Positions 1 through 8,004 are shown, numbered from the stretch's first letter. The stretch: DNA of 8,405 nucleotides from an uncultured Capnocytophaga sp. (GCA_905372595.1 CAJPPS010000054.1:1-8405), one strand, 5' to 3'. The notes: generated from the letters alone by a model not told the origin. Numbers and translations: made by a program.

Positions 1-58
1 AAAGAAATCCTACAAAATAGAAAATAAAATTACATAATTAACCCCCAAACTTAAAAAA

Positions 59-3010
59 ATGAGAAAAGAAATTCAAAAAAGAATCCTAACGCTAGCCTTT
101 CTTCTGCTAGCTACCCTTGCAGTAGGGCAAACACTCAAAGGAAAAGTGACTGATAACGAGAAAGAACCTCTCTTAGGAGTTACCATTATAGTAAAAAATA
201 CTTCTCGAGGAACAACTACCAATGAAAAAGGAGAATTTACTATTACAGTGTCTCCTCAGGATGTTCTAGTCTTCTCTTATATAGGCTTTAAGAATAAGGA
301 GATAAAAGTAGGAAAGCAAAGAACCTTAGCTATTACTCTAGAAGATGATGCTGAAGAGCTCCCCGAACTGCTTATTGTAGGCTCACGAGCGGGAGGACGT
401 ACCAAGGTGGATAGCCCTGTACCAGTAGATGTATTTGATGTGGCTAAAACAAGTAAAGTACAACCACAGGTGAATATTAACCAGATACTCAATAGTGTGG
501 CTCCTTCGTTTACCTCTACTACTCAGGTAGTTTCTGATGGTTCTGACCACTTGGATCCTGCCCAACTCAGAGGGTTAGGCCCTGACCAAACACTTGTTCT
601 ACTCAATGGAAAAAGACGTCATACTTCTGCTTTTATCAATGTGAATGGAACTCCAGGGAGAGGGACTGTAGGGACAGACCTCAATGCGATTCCTTCTTTT
701 GCTCTTTCCAAGATAGAAGTGTTACGAGATGGAGCATCTGCCCAGTATGGTTCTGATGCGATTGCAGGGGTAATGAATCTTGCTCTTAAGAGAGAAAAAG
801 GACTCTCTACACAGCTTAGCCTTGGAGGGCATCTTACACCAAAGGCTAAAGATCATCGAGGAGATTTTGATGGAGGACAAGGGCAGTTGGATATTAATTA
901 TGGAACCGAATTAGGTAAAAAAGGAGGCTTCCTGAACCTGACTTTCTCAGCTCAGTTCCGCAATACTACTCATAGGGCAGGAACTTTTGATGGAACTATT
1001 TTCAATGCTTATAACGCTATAGAACAGCGAGCTCTGAATCATAATGATAATCTTTCTCGTTATTTTACAAATATCAATGTTGATGCAGATCCTCGTCTGT
1101 TAGGGCTTATCAAAACCTATGCGCAGGAAGTGGATTACTTTAGTCCCACTTATCTAAGCCAGATACAAGGAGCTTCCTCTCTTACAGATTTGCGAACTGT
1201 TCTTAATCAGGACTATACAGAACAAGAACTTGCTTATCGAGGGCTTTCTCGTAAGGATTTTAATATGCACGTAGGGCAGTCTGGACTCCTAGGAACACAG
1301 TTTTTCCTCAATGCGTCCTTGCCTATTAGCGATCGCTGGGAAGTATATGCTTTTGGAGGGCAGAGCTATCGTTATGGAGAAGCAGGAGGGTTTTTCCGCC
1401 GTCCTAACCAAGCACGTACCTTCACGGGGCTACATCCTAATGGATATTTGCCTAAAATCACCACAGATATTCAGGATTCTTCTATTTCAGCAGGGATTAA
1501 GGGAGAGGCTGGTAAGTGGCATATTGACTTAAGTAACACTTTTGGTCGTAATGAGTTTGCTTATACTATCCGCCAGACAGGGAACACTAGCTTGCGTTTT
1601 GATTCTCCTTCTTACTTTGATGCAGGAAAGTTACGTTTCTTACAGAATACTATTAATCTGGATTTTTCTCGTCCTATAGCTCTTTTCCAGAAGTCTAACC
1701 TCTCTTTTGGGCTAGAGCAACGTCACGAGGCATATACTACAGTAGCTGGAGCAGAAAATTCCTATGCTACATATAATAGACGGGGAGATGTTCTTGATTT
1801 GGGAGCTACTGCTAGTGAGAAGGTAACAGACTTCTTTGGGGCAAATCTTCCAGGAGGAGCTCAGGTACTTCCAGGTTTTAGAAAGGAAAGTGCTTTGACT
1901 CAGACACGTAATGTGATTGCAGGCTATGGTGAATTTGAAACAGATATTACCCGTTGGCTCCTTGCAAATGCTGCTCTCCGCTATGAGAACTATTCTGATT
2001 TTGGAAATACATTTAACTATAAGCTCGCTACTCGTGTGAAGCTTTTCCCTAATGTGAATCTTCGTGCAGCAGCTTCTACAGGTTTCCGAGCTCCTTCTAT
2101 TCACCAGTTGTATTATACAAATATTAATACATTGCAAATCAATGGGGTACTACAGGAAACAGGTACTTTTAATAATATTTCTCGTCCAGCTCAGCTCTTT
2201 GGGATAGAAAGCCTTAAGGAAGAAAAATCAAAGTCAGTAAGTGCAGGTTTTACCGTGAAAGTGCCTAAGGCAGGGCTTACTCTTAGTGCGGATGCTTATT
2301 TTATCCGTGTAGATGATCGTATTATCCTTACAGAAGCTTTCTCTAAACCTACAGGAAGTACTCCTGCTGAGAATGAACTTAGGCAAATCTTTGATCAAGC
2401 CAATGTAACCACTGTCCAATTCTTTGCTAATGCAGTGGATGTAGAAACCAAAGGAGTAGATGTGGTTATTACACACGCTTACCAAGGGAAAAAATTCTCT
2501 TTGAATAATGATTTTGCCTTGAACCTTACAAAAACCCAACAAGTGGGGAATATTCATACACCTAACGCCATAAAAGCAGCAGGCTTAGAACAGAAATTTT
2601 TCTCAGAACGTTCTAGAGTGCTCTTAGAAGAGGTGATCCCGCGCCTTAAGGCAACTCTTTCTCATAACCTAACCGTAGGAAAATGGAGTGCTTACCTTCG
2701 TAATACCTATTATGGAAAGGCTACAGGACCTGATATTATCAGACCTGCAGACCAAGTAGGCGATTTTATCTTTGATGAAAGAGGACATCAGGTGATTCGT
2801 GGTAAGGTAATTACAGACCTTTCTATAGCTTATAATTTTACTCCTAAAGCTTCTTTGACTCTTGGTGTGAATAATCTCTTTGATCTCTATCCAGAGAAAA
2901 ATGTAAAGGTAAATAATAATAATGACCAGTTTGTCTATTCTCGAGCTACTTCACAGTTCGGACTTAATGGAAGGTATGTATTCTTACGTACGACCTTTAA
3001 TATATTTTAA
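59..3010 (+). CDS. TonB-dependent outer-membrane receptor with N-terminal carboxypeptidase-regulatory-like domain
   Basis: This 983-residue protein should be an outer-membrane, TonB/ExbBD-energised transporter; the ligand cannot be read from the sequence. Residues 1-24 form a signal peptide (Arg/Lys-rich start, hydrophobic core LTLAFLLLATLAV, cleavage probably near Gly23-Gln24). Residues 25-97 match the carboxypeptidase D regulatory-like beta-sandwich common in Bacteroidota receptors (GKVTD, GVTIIVKNTSRGTTT, GEFTI, FSYIGF). A TonB-box-like stretch (ELPELLIVGSR) follows at about 99-109. The plug covers about 115-245 and has the motifs LRGLGPDQTLVLLNGKRRH (171-188) and IEVLRDGASAQYGSDAIAG (219-237). 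The remainder is a beta-barrel ending in Phe, as expected for BAM-dependent insertion. The plug lacks the SusC-type 'YVVDGVP' signature and no SusD gene follows, so it resembles the iron-complex-receptor-like branch rather than a SusC glycan importer. The ATG at 59 is chosen because it begins the signal peptide; upstream is A-rich with no Shine-Dalgarno sequence. The gene appears intact. Confidence 0.93.
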   Translation: MRKEIQKRILTLAFLLLATLAVGQTLKGKVTDNEKEPLLGVTIIVKNTSRGTTTNEKGEFTITVSPQDVLVFSYIGFKNKEIKVGKQRTLAITLEDDAEELPELLIVGSRAGGRTKVDSPVPVDVFDVAKTSKVQPQVNINQILNSVAPSFTSTTQVVSDGSDHLDPAQLRGLGPDQTLVLLNGKRRHTSAFINVNGTPGRGTVGTDLNAIPSFALSKIEVLRDGASAQYGSDAIAGVMNLALKREKGLSTQLSLGGHLTPKAKDHRGDFDGGQGQLDINYGTELGKKGGFLNLTFSAQFRNTTHRAGTFDGTIFNAYNAIEQRALNHNDNLSRYFTNINVDADPRLLGLIKTYAQEVDYFSPTYLSQIQGASSLTDLRTVLNQDYTEQELAYRGLSRKDFNMHVGQSGLLGTQFFLNASLPISDRWEVYAFGGQSYRYGEAGGFFRRPNQARTFTGLHPNGYLPKITTDIQDSSISAGIKGEAGKWHIDLSNTFGRNEFAYTIRQTGNTSLRFDSPSYFDAGKLRFLQNTINLDFSRPIALFQKSNLSFGLEQRHEAYTTVAGAENSYATYNRRGDVLDLGATASEKVTDFFGANLPGGAQVLPGFRKESALTQTRNVIAGYGEFETDITRWLLANAALRYENYSDFGNTFNYKLATRVKLFPNVNLRAAASTGFRAPSIHQLYYTNINTLQINGVLQETGTFNNISRPAQLFGIESLKEEKSKSVSAGFTVKVPKAGLTLSADAYFIRVDDRIILTEAFSKPTGSTPAENELRQIFDQANVTTVQFFANAVDVETKGVDVVITHAYQGKKFSLNNDFALNLTKTQQVGNIHTPNAIKAAGLEQKFFSERSRVLLEEVIPRLKATLSHNLTVGKWSAYLRNTYYGKATGPDIIRPADQVGDFIFDERGHQVIRGKVITDLSIAYNFTPKASLTLGVNNLFDLYPEKNVKVNNNNDQFVYSRATSQFGLNGRYVFLRTTFNIF

Positions 3011-3036
3011 TTTTCTCATTATTAATTATTTATATA

Positions 3037-3082
3037 GGGAAAATATGCTTAGGAGTACAGCTCTTAGGCATATTTTCTTTTT
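3037..3082 (+). terminator. Intrinsic terminator of the TonB-dependent receptor gene
   Basis: The arm AAAATATGC (3040-3048) pairs perfectly with GCATATTTT (3068-3076). Inside it TTAGGAG (3049-3055) pairs with CTCTTAG (3061-3067) using two G-T wobbles, leaving the 5-nt loop TACAG. G3039 and C3077 extend the stem outward, giving about 17 pairs in all, followed by a T run at 3078-3082. It lies 26 nt after the receptor stop codon and should end that transcript, insulating rpoC from it. The stem is nearly symmetrical with A-rich flanks, so it could also act on the opposite strand. Confidence 0.9.
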
Positions 3083-3106
3083 GGGTAAAAATAAATAGGA
3101 AAACAC

Positions 3107-3137
3107 TTGTTTTTTTAAAAAGAATGTTGTATATTTG
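3107..3137 (+). promoter_or_regulatory. Bacteroidota-type promoter for rpoC
   Basis: TATATTTG at 3130-3137 matches the Bacteroidota -7 consensus TAnnTTTG exactly, and TTG at 3107-3109 fits the -33 element with a 20-bp spacer, within the usual 17-23 bp range. An A-rich stretch lies just upstream (3087-3103). Transcription should start around 3142-3145, giving a leader of roughly 180 nt before rpoC. It is the only full match to this consensus that I found between the receptor terminator and rpoC, so it is the best candidate for driving rpoC. The assignment rests on motif matching only. Confidence 0.72.
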
Positions 3138-3142
3138 CCCTC

Positions 3143-3325
3143 TATTTGGAAATGGTGTCCAAGTGGGAACTGTTTTGATATATTTAGAACATATAAAAGC
3201 TTGGTTTTCTTACATATAAAGAAGAAAAAAGAGATAGAGAAGGTAATATAGGGACTGCTGTATAACCTCCTCTTTTTGTGCGTTTTTTCCAAAAAGAAAC
3301 AAAATTTGTTATTTAAAGCAATGCT
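3143..3325 (+). promoter_or_regulatory. Long structured 5' leader of rpoC (possible attenuator or small RNA)
   Basis: This 183-nt stretch between the predicted start of transcription and the rpoC ATG has no credible coding sequence. It shows two structural blocks. The first is a possible long hairpin in which CCAAG (3159-3163) pairs with CTTGG (3200-3204) around an inner hairpin, TGTTTT (3171-3176) with AGAACA (3186-3191). The second is the terminator-like hairpin at 3236-3277, annotated separately. A purine-rich run (3220-3243) links them. I do not recognise a known riboswitch or ribosomal-protein leader motif. Just before rpoC, the out-of-frame ATG at 3321 opens a five-codon reading frame that ends at 3338, inside rpoC. 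The exact 5' boundary is inferred from the promoter position. Confidence 0.5.
3236..3277 (+). terminator. Terminator-like hairpin inside the rpoC leader (candidate attenuator)
   Basis: GAGAAGGTAATATAG (3237-3251) can pair with CTGTATAACCTCCTC (3258-3272) through 13 of 15 positions, one a wobble, with mismatches A3240/C3269 and A3245/A3264 and the 6-nt loop GGACTG. A T run (3273-3277) follows directly, and a second T run lies at 3283-3288. This is the form of an intrinsic terminator, yet it sits 48 nt upstream of rpoC with no second promoter visible between them. It may therefore attenuate rpoC transcription or end a short RNA of about 135 nt started at the upstream promoter. The two mismatches make it weaker than the terminator at 3037-3082, which fits partial read-through. 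Confidence 0.55.
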
Positions 3326-6300
3326 ATGGCAAGAGTAAAAGAGAAAAATGCAGTGATGAGATTTGATAAAATCTCAATCGGATTAGCCTCTCCAGAGAGT
3401 ATCTTGGCAGTCTCTCGTGGAGAAGTATCCAAACCTGAAACGATCAACTATCGTACCCATAAGCCTGAGCGTGATGGGCTTTTCTGTGAGCGTATCTTTG
3501 GGCCTGTGAAGGACTATGAGTGTGCCTGCGGAAAGTATAAGCGTATTCGCTATAAGGGGATTGTGTGTGACCGTTGTGGGGTAGAAGTCACTGAAAAAAA
3601 GGTTAGGAGAGAACGTGTAGGGCATATTAACTTAGTGGTTCCTATTGCTCACATTTGGTATTTCCGTTCCCTTCCTAACAAAATCGGATACTTATTAGGA
3701 CTCCCTTCCAAAAAGTTGGATATGATTATCTATTATGAGCGATATATTGTTATCCAGCCTGGAATTGCCAAAAGCATTGAAGGGGAGCCCCTACAGAAAA
3801 TGGACTTCCTTACCGAGGAAGAATACTTGGATATAATGGAATCTCTTCCTATAGAAAATCAATATTTGGAGGATTCTGATCCTAATAAATTTGTGGCTAA
3901 GATGGGGGCTGAGTGTCTCTATGATCTCCTTCAGGGACTAGACCTTGATGCGCTTTCCTATGAACTACGCCATAAAGCAAATACAGAAACGTCTAAACAA
4001 CGTAAAACAGAAGCTCTTAAGCGACTTCAAGTCGTAGAGGCTTTCCGTGATTCTCAGAAGAATAGAGAGAATAAGCCTGAGTGGATGATTATGAAGGTGC
4101 TTCCTGTAATTCCGCCTGAATTACGTCCGTTAGTGCCTCTTGATGGAGGACGTTTTGCAACCTCTGACCTTAATGATTTATACCGAAGAGTAATCATACG
4201 TAACAATCGTTTAAAACGACTTATAGAAATCAAAGCACCTGATGTGATTTTACGCAATGAGAAGCGTATGCTTCAGGAGTCTGTTGATTCTCTTTTTGAT
4301 AATACACGTAAGTCTTCAGCGGTGAAGACCGATGCCAATCGTCCGCTCAAGTCTTTGTCAGATTCTCTTAAGGGGAAACAAGGTCGTTTCCGCCAGAACT
4401 TGCTTGGAAAACGTGTGGATTATTCAGCCCGTTCGGTGATTGTTGTAGGACCTGAAATGAAACTCTATGAGTGTGGATTACCTAAGAATATGGCTGCAGA
4501 GCTTTACAAACCTTTTGTAATTCGCAAGCTCATTGAAAGGGGAATTGTAAAAACTGTAAAATCAGCAAAACGTATTATAGATAAGAAAGAGCCTGTAGTG
4601 TGGGATATTCTAGAGAATGTAATCAAAGGACATCCCGTATTACTGAACCGTGCTCCTACCTTGCACCGATTGGGTATTCAGGCTTTCCAGCCACGCCTAA
4701 TTGAAGGAAAAGCGATTCGTCTTCACCCATTAGTATGTACTGCGTTCAACGCTGACTTTGATGGTGACCAGATGGCAGTTCACTTACCTCTAGGTCCTGA
4801 AGCAATCCTAGAAGCACAAATGCTGATGCTGGCTTCTAATAATATCTTGAATCCAGCCAATGGTGCGCCTATTACGGTACCTTCTCAGGATATGGTGCTT
4901 GGGCTTTACTATATTACCAAAATGCGTAAGAGTACTCCAGAGGAGCCTATCAAAGGAGAAGGATCAGTGTTCTATTCTCCTGAGGAGGTAAATATTGCTT
5001 ATAATGAAAGAAAAGTACACCTAAATGCCTCTATTAAGGTACGCACAACTGATTTGGATGAGGAGGGAAATATTGTTACAAAACTTATAGAAACTACCGT
5101 AGGACGTGTGCTCTTTAATGAAGTAGTGCCTAAGGAAGCAGGGTTCATTAATACAGTACTTACAAAGAAATCTTTACGTGATATTATCGGACACGTACTT
5201 AAGTGTACAAGTATTCCTCGTACAGCTGATTTTCTAGATGATATTAAGTCTATAGGATATAAATTCGCTTTCCAAGGAGGTCTTTCTTTCTCCTTAGGGG
5301 ATATTATTATTCCTCAGGAAAAACAAGCGATGATTGCCGATGCTAATGAGCAAGTACAAGGAATCATCAATACTTATAACATGGGGTTAATCACCAATAA
5401 CGAACGTTATAATCAGGTGATTGATGTATGGACTTCTACCAATGCCCGTCTTACAGAATTGGCGATGAAGCGTATTAGTGAGGATAGGCAAGGGTTCAAC
5501 TCAGTATATATGATGTTGGATTCTGGAGCGCGTGGTTCTAAAGAACAGATTCGTCAGCTTACAGGTATGCGAGGACTGATGGCTAAGCCTAAGAAATCTA
5601 CAGCAGGAGGGGGAGAAATTATCGAGAACCCAATTCTTTCTAACTTTAAGGAAGGACTTTCTATCTTGGAATACTTTATCTCCACCCACGGGGCTCGTAA
5701 GGGTCTTGCTGATACGGCGTTGAAGACAGCTGATGCGGGATACCTCACTCGTCGTCTAGTAGATGTTTCTCAAGATGTGATTATCAACACAGATGATTGT
5801 GGTACGCTTCGTGGTATCGAAATCCAAGCTCTTAAGAAGAACGAAGAGGTTATTGAGTCACTTGGAGAACGTGTATTAGGACGTGTAGCTCTGAATGATA
5901 TTATCAACCCACTTAATGAGGAAGTAATTGTTCCTGCAGGGGAAGAAATTCGTGAAGATGATGTAGTAAAAATCAATGCGGCTCCTATTGAAACTATTGA
6001 GGTGCGTTCGGCTCTTACTTGTGAGGCTAAGCACGGTATCTGTGCTAAGTGCTATGGACGTAATCTTTCTACAGGAAAGATGGTACAGATTGGAGAAGCT
6101 GTCGGTGTCGTAGCAGCACAATCTATTGGAGAGCCTGGTACTCAGCTTACCTTACGTACATTCCATATGGGGGGTACTGCAGGAAATATCTCAGAAGAGA
6201 ATAAGATTATCTCTCACTATGAAGGAATCTTGGAAATAGATGACCTCAAAACAGTAAGTGGGGAAGACTACGAAGGCAAGCCTGTAGAGGTAGTAATCTC

Positions 6301-7606
6301 TCGTACTTCTGAAGTAAAGATTTTGGAACCACATACCCGTATGATTCTCAGTACAGCAAATATACCTTATGGTTCTTTCATCTTTAAGAAAAATGGAGAT
6401 AGAGTAGCTAAAGGAGAGGTGATTAACCAGTGGGATCCTTATAATGCGGTGATTATTTCTGAGTTCTCTGGAAATATAGCCTATGAAAATATTGAGCAAG
6501 GGGTTACTTACCAAGTGGAAATAGATGAACAAACAGGTTTCCAAGAAAAAGTAATCTCAGAATCACGTAATAAGCGACTTATTCCTACAATGCATATTCA
6601 GGATAAGCAAGGAAATATCCTTCGTTCTTATACCTTGCCTCTGGGAGCGCATATTATGGTAGATGACAAAGAAAAGATAAAAGAAGGAAAAATTCTTGTG
6701 AAGATTCCTCGTAAGTCTGCTAAGTCAGGGGATATCACCGGAGGTCTTCCTCGAGTAACAGAACTTTTTGAGGCACGTAATCCTTCGAATCCTGCTGTAG
6801 TGGCAGAAATAGATGGAGTAGTTTCTTTTGGAAAGGTGAAACGAGGAAATAGAGAAATCTTCGTAGAGTCCAAGACCGGAGAAAAACGTACCTATTCTGT
6901 AAAACTTTCCAATCAGGTATTGGTACAAGAGAATGACTATGTACGTGCGGGAATGCCTCTTTCTGATGGTTCTGTAACACCTGAGGATATTTTACGTATT
7001 AAAGGACCTTCTGCTGTACAACAGTATTTGGTAAATGAAGTACAGGAAGTATACCGACTCCAAGGGGTAAAAATCAATGATAAGCACTTCGAGGTAATTG
7101 TACGTCAGATGATGCGTAAGGTGGAAATCCAAGATCCAGGGGACACTCTCTTCCTAGAAGAACAATTGGTACATAAAGATGACTTTATAGAGGAAAATGA
7201 TAAACTATTTGGCAAGAAAGTAGTAGAAGATGCTGGAGACTCTGAGAACCTTAAGCCAGGACAGATTATTACAATGAGACAATTACGTGATGAAAATTCC
7301 TTGCTTAAGCGACAAGATAAACGATTGGTGATTGCACGTGAAGTAATTCCTGCTACTGCTGTTCCTGTATTACAGGGAATTACCCGTGCTTCTTTACAAA
7401 CTAAATCATTCATCTCTGCGGCTTCCTTCCAGGAAACAACCAAGGTACTTAATGAAGCTGCTGTACAAGGAAAAGTGGATTACCTTGACGGACTCAAGGA
7501 AAACGTTATCGTAGGACATCGTATTCCTGCTGGTACAGGTATGAAACGCTATGAAAATATACTTGTAGGTGCTAAGAAAGACCTTAAGCAGAATAGTCTT
7601 TTGTGA
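3326..7606 (+). CDS. rpoC: DNA-directed RNA polymerase subunit beta'
   Basis: This 1,426-residue protein is the beta' subunit, which with beta forms the catalytic cleft of RNA polymerase. Visible landmarks, in order: first zinc site C66, C68, C81, C84; the KGKQGRFRQNLLGKRVDYSA segment at 349-368 near the lid/switch region; the catalytic NADFDGD at 475-481, whose D477, D479 and D481 hold the active-site magnesium; the RQLTGMRGLMAKP segment at 743-755; the bridge helix around 780-815 (GLADTALKTADAGYLTRRL); second zinc site C825, C899, C906, C909; the trigger-loop N-half LTLRTFHMGG with H947, the counterpart of E. coli H936; and the C-half DITGGLPRV from 1136. About 180 residues lie between the trigger-loop halves, matching the SI3-type insertion also found in E. 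coli. All key residues are present and both ends look complete. The ATG at 3326 matches the conserved flavobacterial start MAR...RFDKISIGLASPESI. Unusually, no rpoB precedes it. Confidence 0.99.
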   Translation: MARVKEKNAVMRFDKISIGLASPESILAVSRGEVSKPETINYRTHKPERDGLFCERIFGPVKDYECACGKYKRIRYKGIVCDRCGVEVTEKKVRRERVGHINLVVPIAHIWYFRSLPNKIGYLLGLPSKKLDMIIYYERYIVIQPGIAKSIEGEPLQKMDFLTEEEYLDIMESLPIENQYLEDSDPNKFVAKMGAECLYDLLQGLDLDALSYELRHKANTETSKQRKTEALKRLQVVEAFRDSQKNRENKPEWMIMKVLPVIPPELRPLVPLDGGRFATSDLNDLYRRVIIRNNRLKRLIEIKAPDVILRNEKRMLQESVDSLFDNTRKSSAVKTDANRPLKSLSDSLKGKQGRFRQNLLGKRVDYSARSVIVVGPEMKLYECGLPKNMAAELYKPFVIRKLIERGIVKTVKSAKRIIDKKEPVVWDILENVIKGHPVLLNRAPTLHRLGIQAFQPRLIEGKAIRLHPLVCTAFNADFDGDQMAVHLPLGPEAILEAQMLMLASNNILNPANGAPITVPSQDMVLGLYYITKMRKSTPEEPIKGEGSVFYSPEEVNIAYNERKVHLNASIKVRTTDLDEEGNIVTKLIETTVGRVLFNEVVPKEAGFINTVLTKKSLRDIIGHVLKCTSIPRTADFLDDIKSIGYKFAFQGGLSFSLGDIIIPQEKQAMIADANEQVQGIINTYNMGLITNNERYNQVIDVWTSTNARLTELAMKRISEDRQGFNSVYMMLDSGARGSKEQIRQLTGMRGLMAKPKKSTAGGGEIIENPILSNFKEGLSILEYFISTHGARKGLADTALKTADAGYLTRRLVDVSQDVIINTDDCGTLRGIEIQALKKNEEVIESLGERVLGRVALNDIINPLNEEVIVPAGEEIREDDVVKINAAPIETIEVRSALTCEAKHGICAKCYGRNLSTGKMVQIGEAVGVVAAQSIGEPGTQLTLRTFHMGGTAGNISEENKIISHYEGILEIDDLKTVSGEDYEGKPVEVVISRTSEVKILEPHTRMILSTANIPYGSFIFKKNGDRVAKGEVINQWDPYNAVIISEFSGNIAYENIEQGVTYQVEIDEQTGFQEKVISESRNKRLIPTMHIQDKQGNILRSYTLPLGAHIMVDDKEKIKEGKILVKIPRKSAKSGDITGGLPRVTELFEARNPSNPAVVAEIDGVVSFGKVKRGNREIFVESKTGEKRTYSVKLSNQVLVQENDYVRAGMPLSDGSVTPEDILRIKGPSAVQQYLVNEVQEVYRLQGVKINDKHFEVIVRQMMRKVEIQDPGDTLFLEEQLVHKDDFIEENDKLFGKKVVEDAGDSENLKPGQIITMRQLRDENSLLKRQDKRLVIAREVIPATAVPVLQGITRASLQTKSFISAASFQETTKVLNEAAVQGKVDYLDGLKENVIVGHRIPAGTGMKRYENILVGAKKDLKQNSLL

Positions 7607-7640
7607 GACAAGAAGAAAGGTATATCTAAATAACTAGGAA

Positions 7641-7934
7641 ATGAAGAATGAGATTAATATAGAAGTAGATGATAAAGTAGCCTCTGGCGTATATTCTAAT
7701 ATCATAGCTGTCAGCCATACCGATGCTGAGTTTGTTTTGGATTTTGCAAGTATGTTACCAGGATTTTCCAAGGCACGTGTACAGAGTAGGGTATTATTAT
7801 CTCCTATACACGCTAGGCATTTGATGAATATCCTACAAACACAACTTGCTCAGTATGATAGTGAGCAACAGCCTATTTCCGAAAAAGATATGCTCGGTGA
7901 ACAACCTCGCTTCCCCAATGCAGGAGAAGCATAA
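7641..7934 (+). CDS. DUF3467 family small protein, encoded directly downstream of rpoC
   Basis: This 97-residue protein has the hallmarks of the DUF3467 family: an N-terminal INIEVDDKVASGVYSN stretch, a central FVLDFASMLPG, and a SRVLLSPIHARHLMNIL segment, followed by a polar, probably disordered tail from about residue 72. There is no signal peptide or membrane segment, so it should be cytoplasmic. Its biochemical function is not known to me. It begins 34 nt after the rpoC stop with no promoter or terminator between them, so it is probably co-transcribed with rpoC; its place after rpoC is a recurring arrangement in Bacteroidota. That context suggests, but does not show, a role connected with RNA polymerase or transcription. 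AGGAA abuts the ATG, too close for a standard Shine-Dalgarno site. Length is normal for the family. Confidence 0.93.
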   Translation: MKNEINIEVDDKVASGVYSNIIAVSHTDAEFVLDFASMLPGFSKARVQSRVLLSPIHARHLMNILQTQLAQYDSEQQPISEKDMLGEQPRFPNAGEA

Positions 7935-7972
7935 CCCTGAATTTCATAGGTAAATTTGTCATAGTAAAAAGT

Positions 7973-8004
7973 GGAAACCGCTCCTTAAGGGGGCGGTTTT
8001 CTAT
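7973..8004 (+). terminator. Intrinsic terminator after rpoC-DUF3467
   Basis: GGAAACCGCTCC (7973-7984) pairs with GGGGCGGTTTTC (7990-8001) through 12 positions, including two G-T wobbles, with the 5-nt loop TTAAG. The GC-rich core CCGC/GCGG makes it stable. The T run TTTT is partly within the stem, and the tail after it (TATCCTTATTAT) is only moderately T-rich. It lies 39 nt past the DUF3467 stop codon and marks the likely end of the rpoC transcription unit. The right arm CGGTTTT (7994-8000) could alternatively pair with AAAACCG (8018-8024). Confidence 0.8.

Noticed and set aside
955..1130. Possible lineage-specific novelty in the insertion between the RpoC trigger-loop halves (residues 955-1130 of the protein; DNA about 6188-6715)
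   Set aside because: An insertion of this type and size at this point is known in many bacteria, including Bacteroidota and E. coli, so its presence is expected.
1712..2137. A 141-codon open frame antisense to the TonB-dependent receptor gene
   Set aside because: It lies wholly inside a clear coding sequence, is Ser/Ile/Cys-rich with no recognisable domain, and is a shadow of the receptor codons. The same holds for the shorter antisense frames inside the receptor and rpoC.
3263..3277. CCTCCTCTTTTT in the rpoC leader, resembling the anti-Shine-Dalgarno end of 16S rRNA
   Set aside because: The match is short and is explained by the right arm and T run of the terminator-like hairpin. No other 16S rRNA sequence surrounds it.
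3026..3292. An 88-codon open frame on the minus strand between the receptor gene and rpoC
   Set aside because: It spans the receptor terminator, the rpoC promoter and the leader hairpin. Its translation is low-complexity (Phe/Lys-rich), as expected from random AT-rich DNA.
7951..7958. TAAATTTG, a match to the -7 consensus TAnnTTTG downstream of the DUF3467 gene
   Set aside because: No TTG lies at the right distance upstream, and the terminator at 7973 follows within a few bases of any start, so a working promoter is unlikely.
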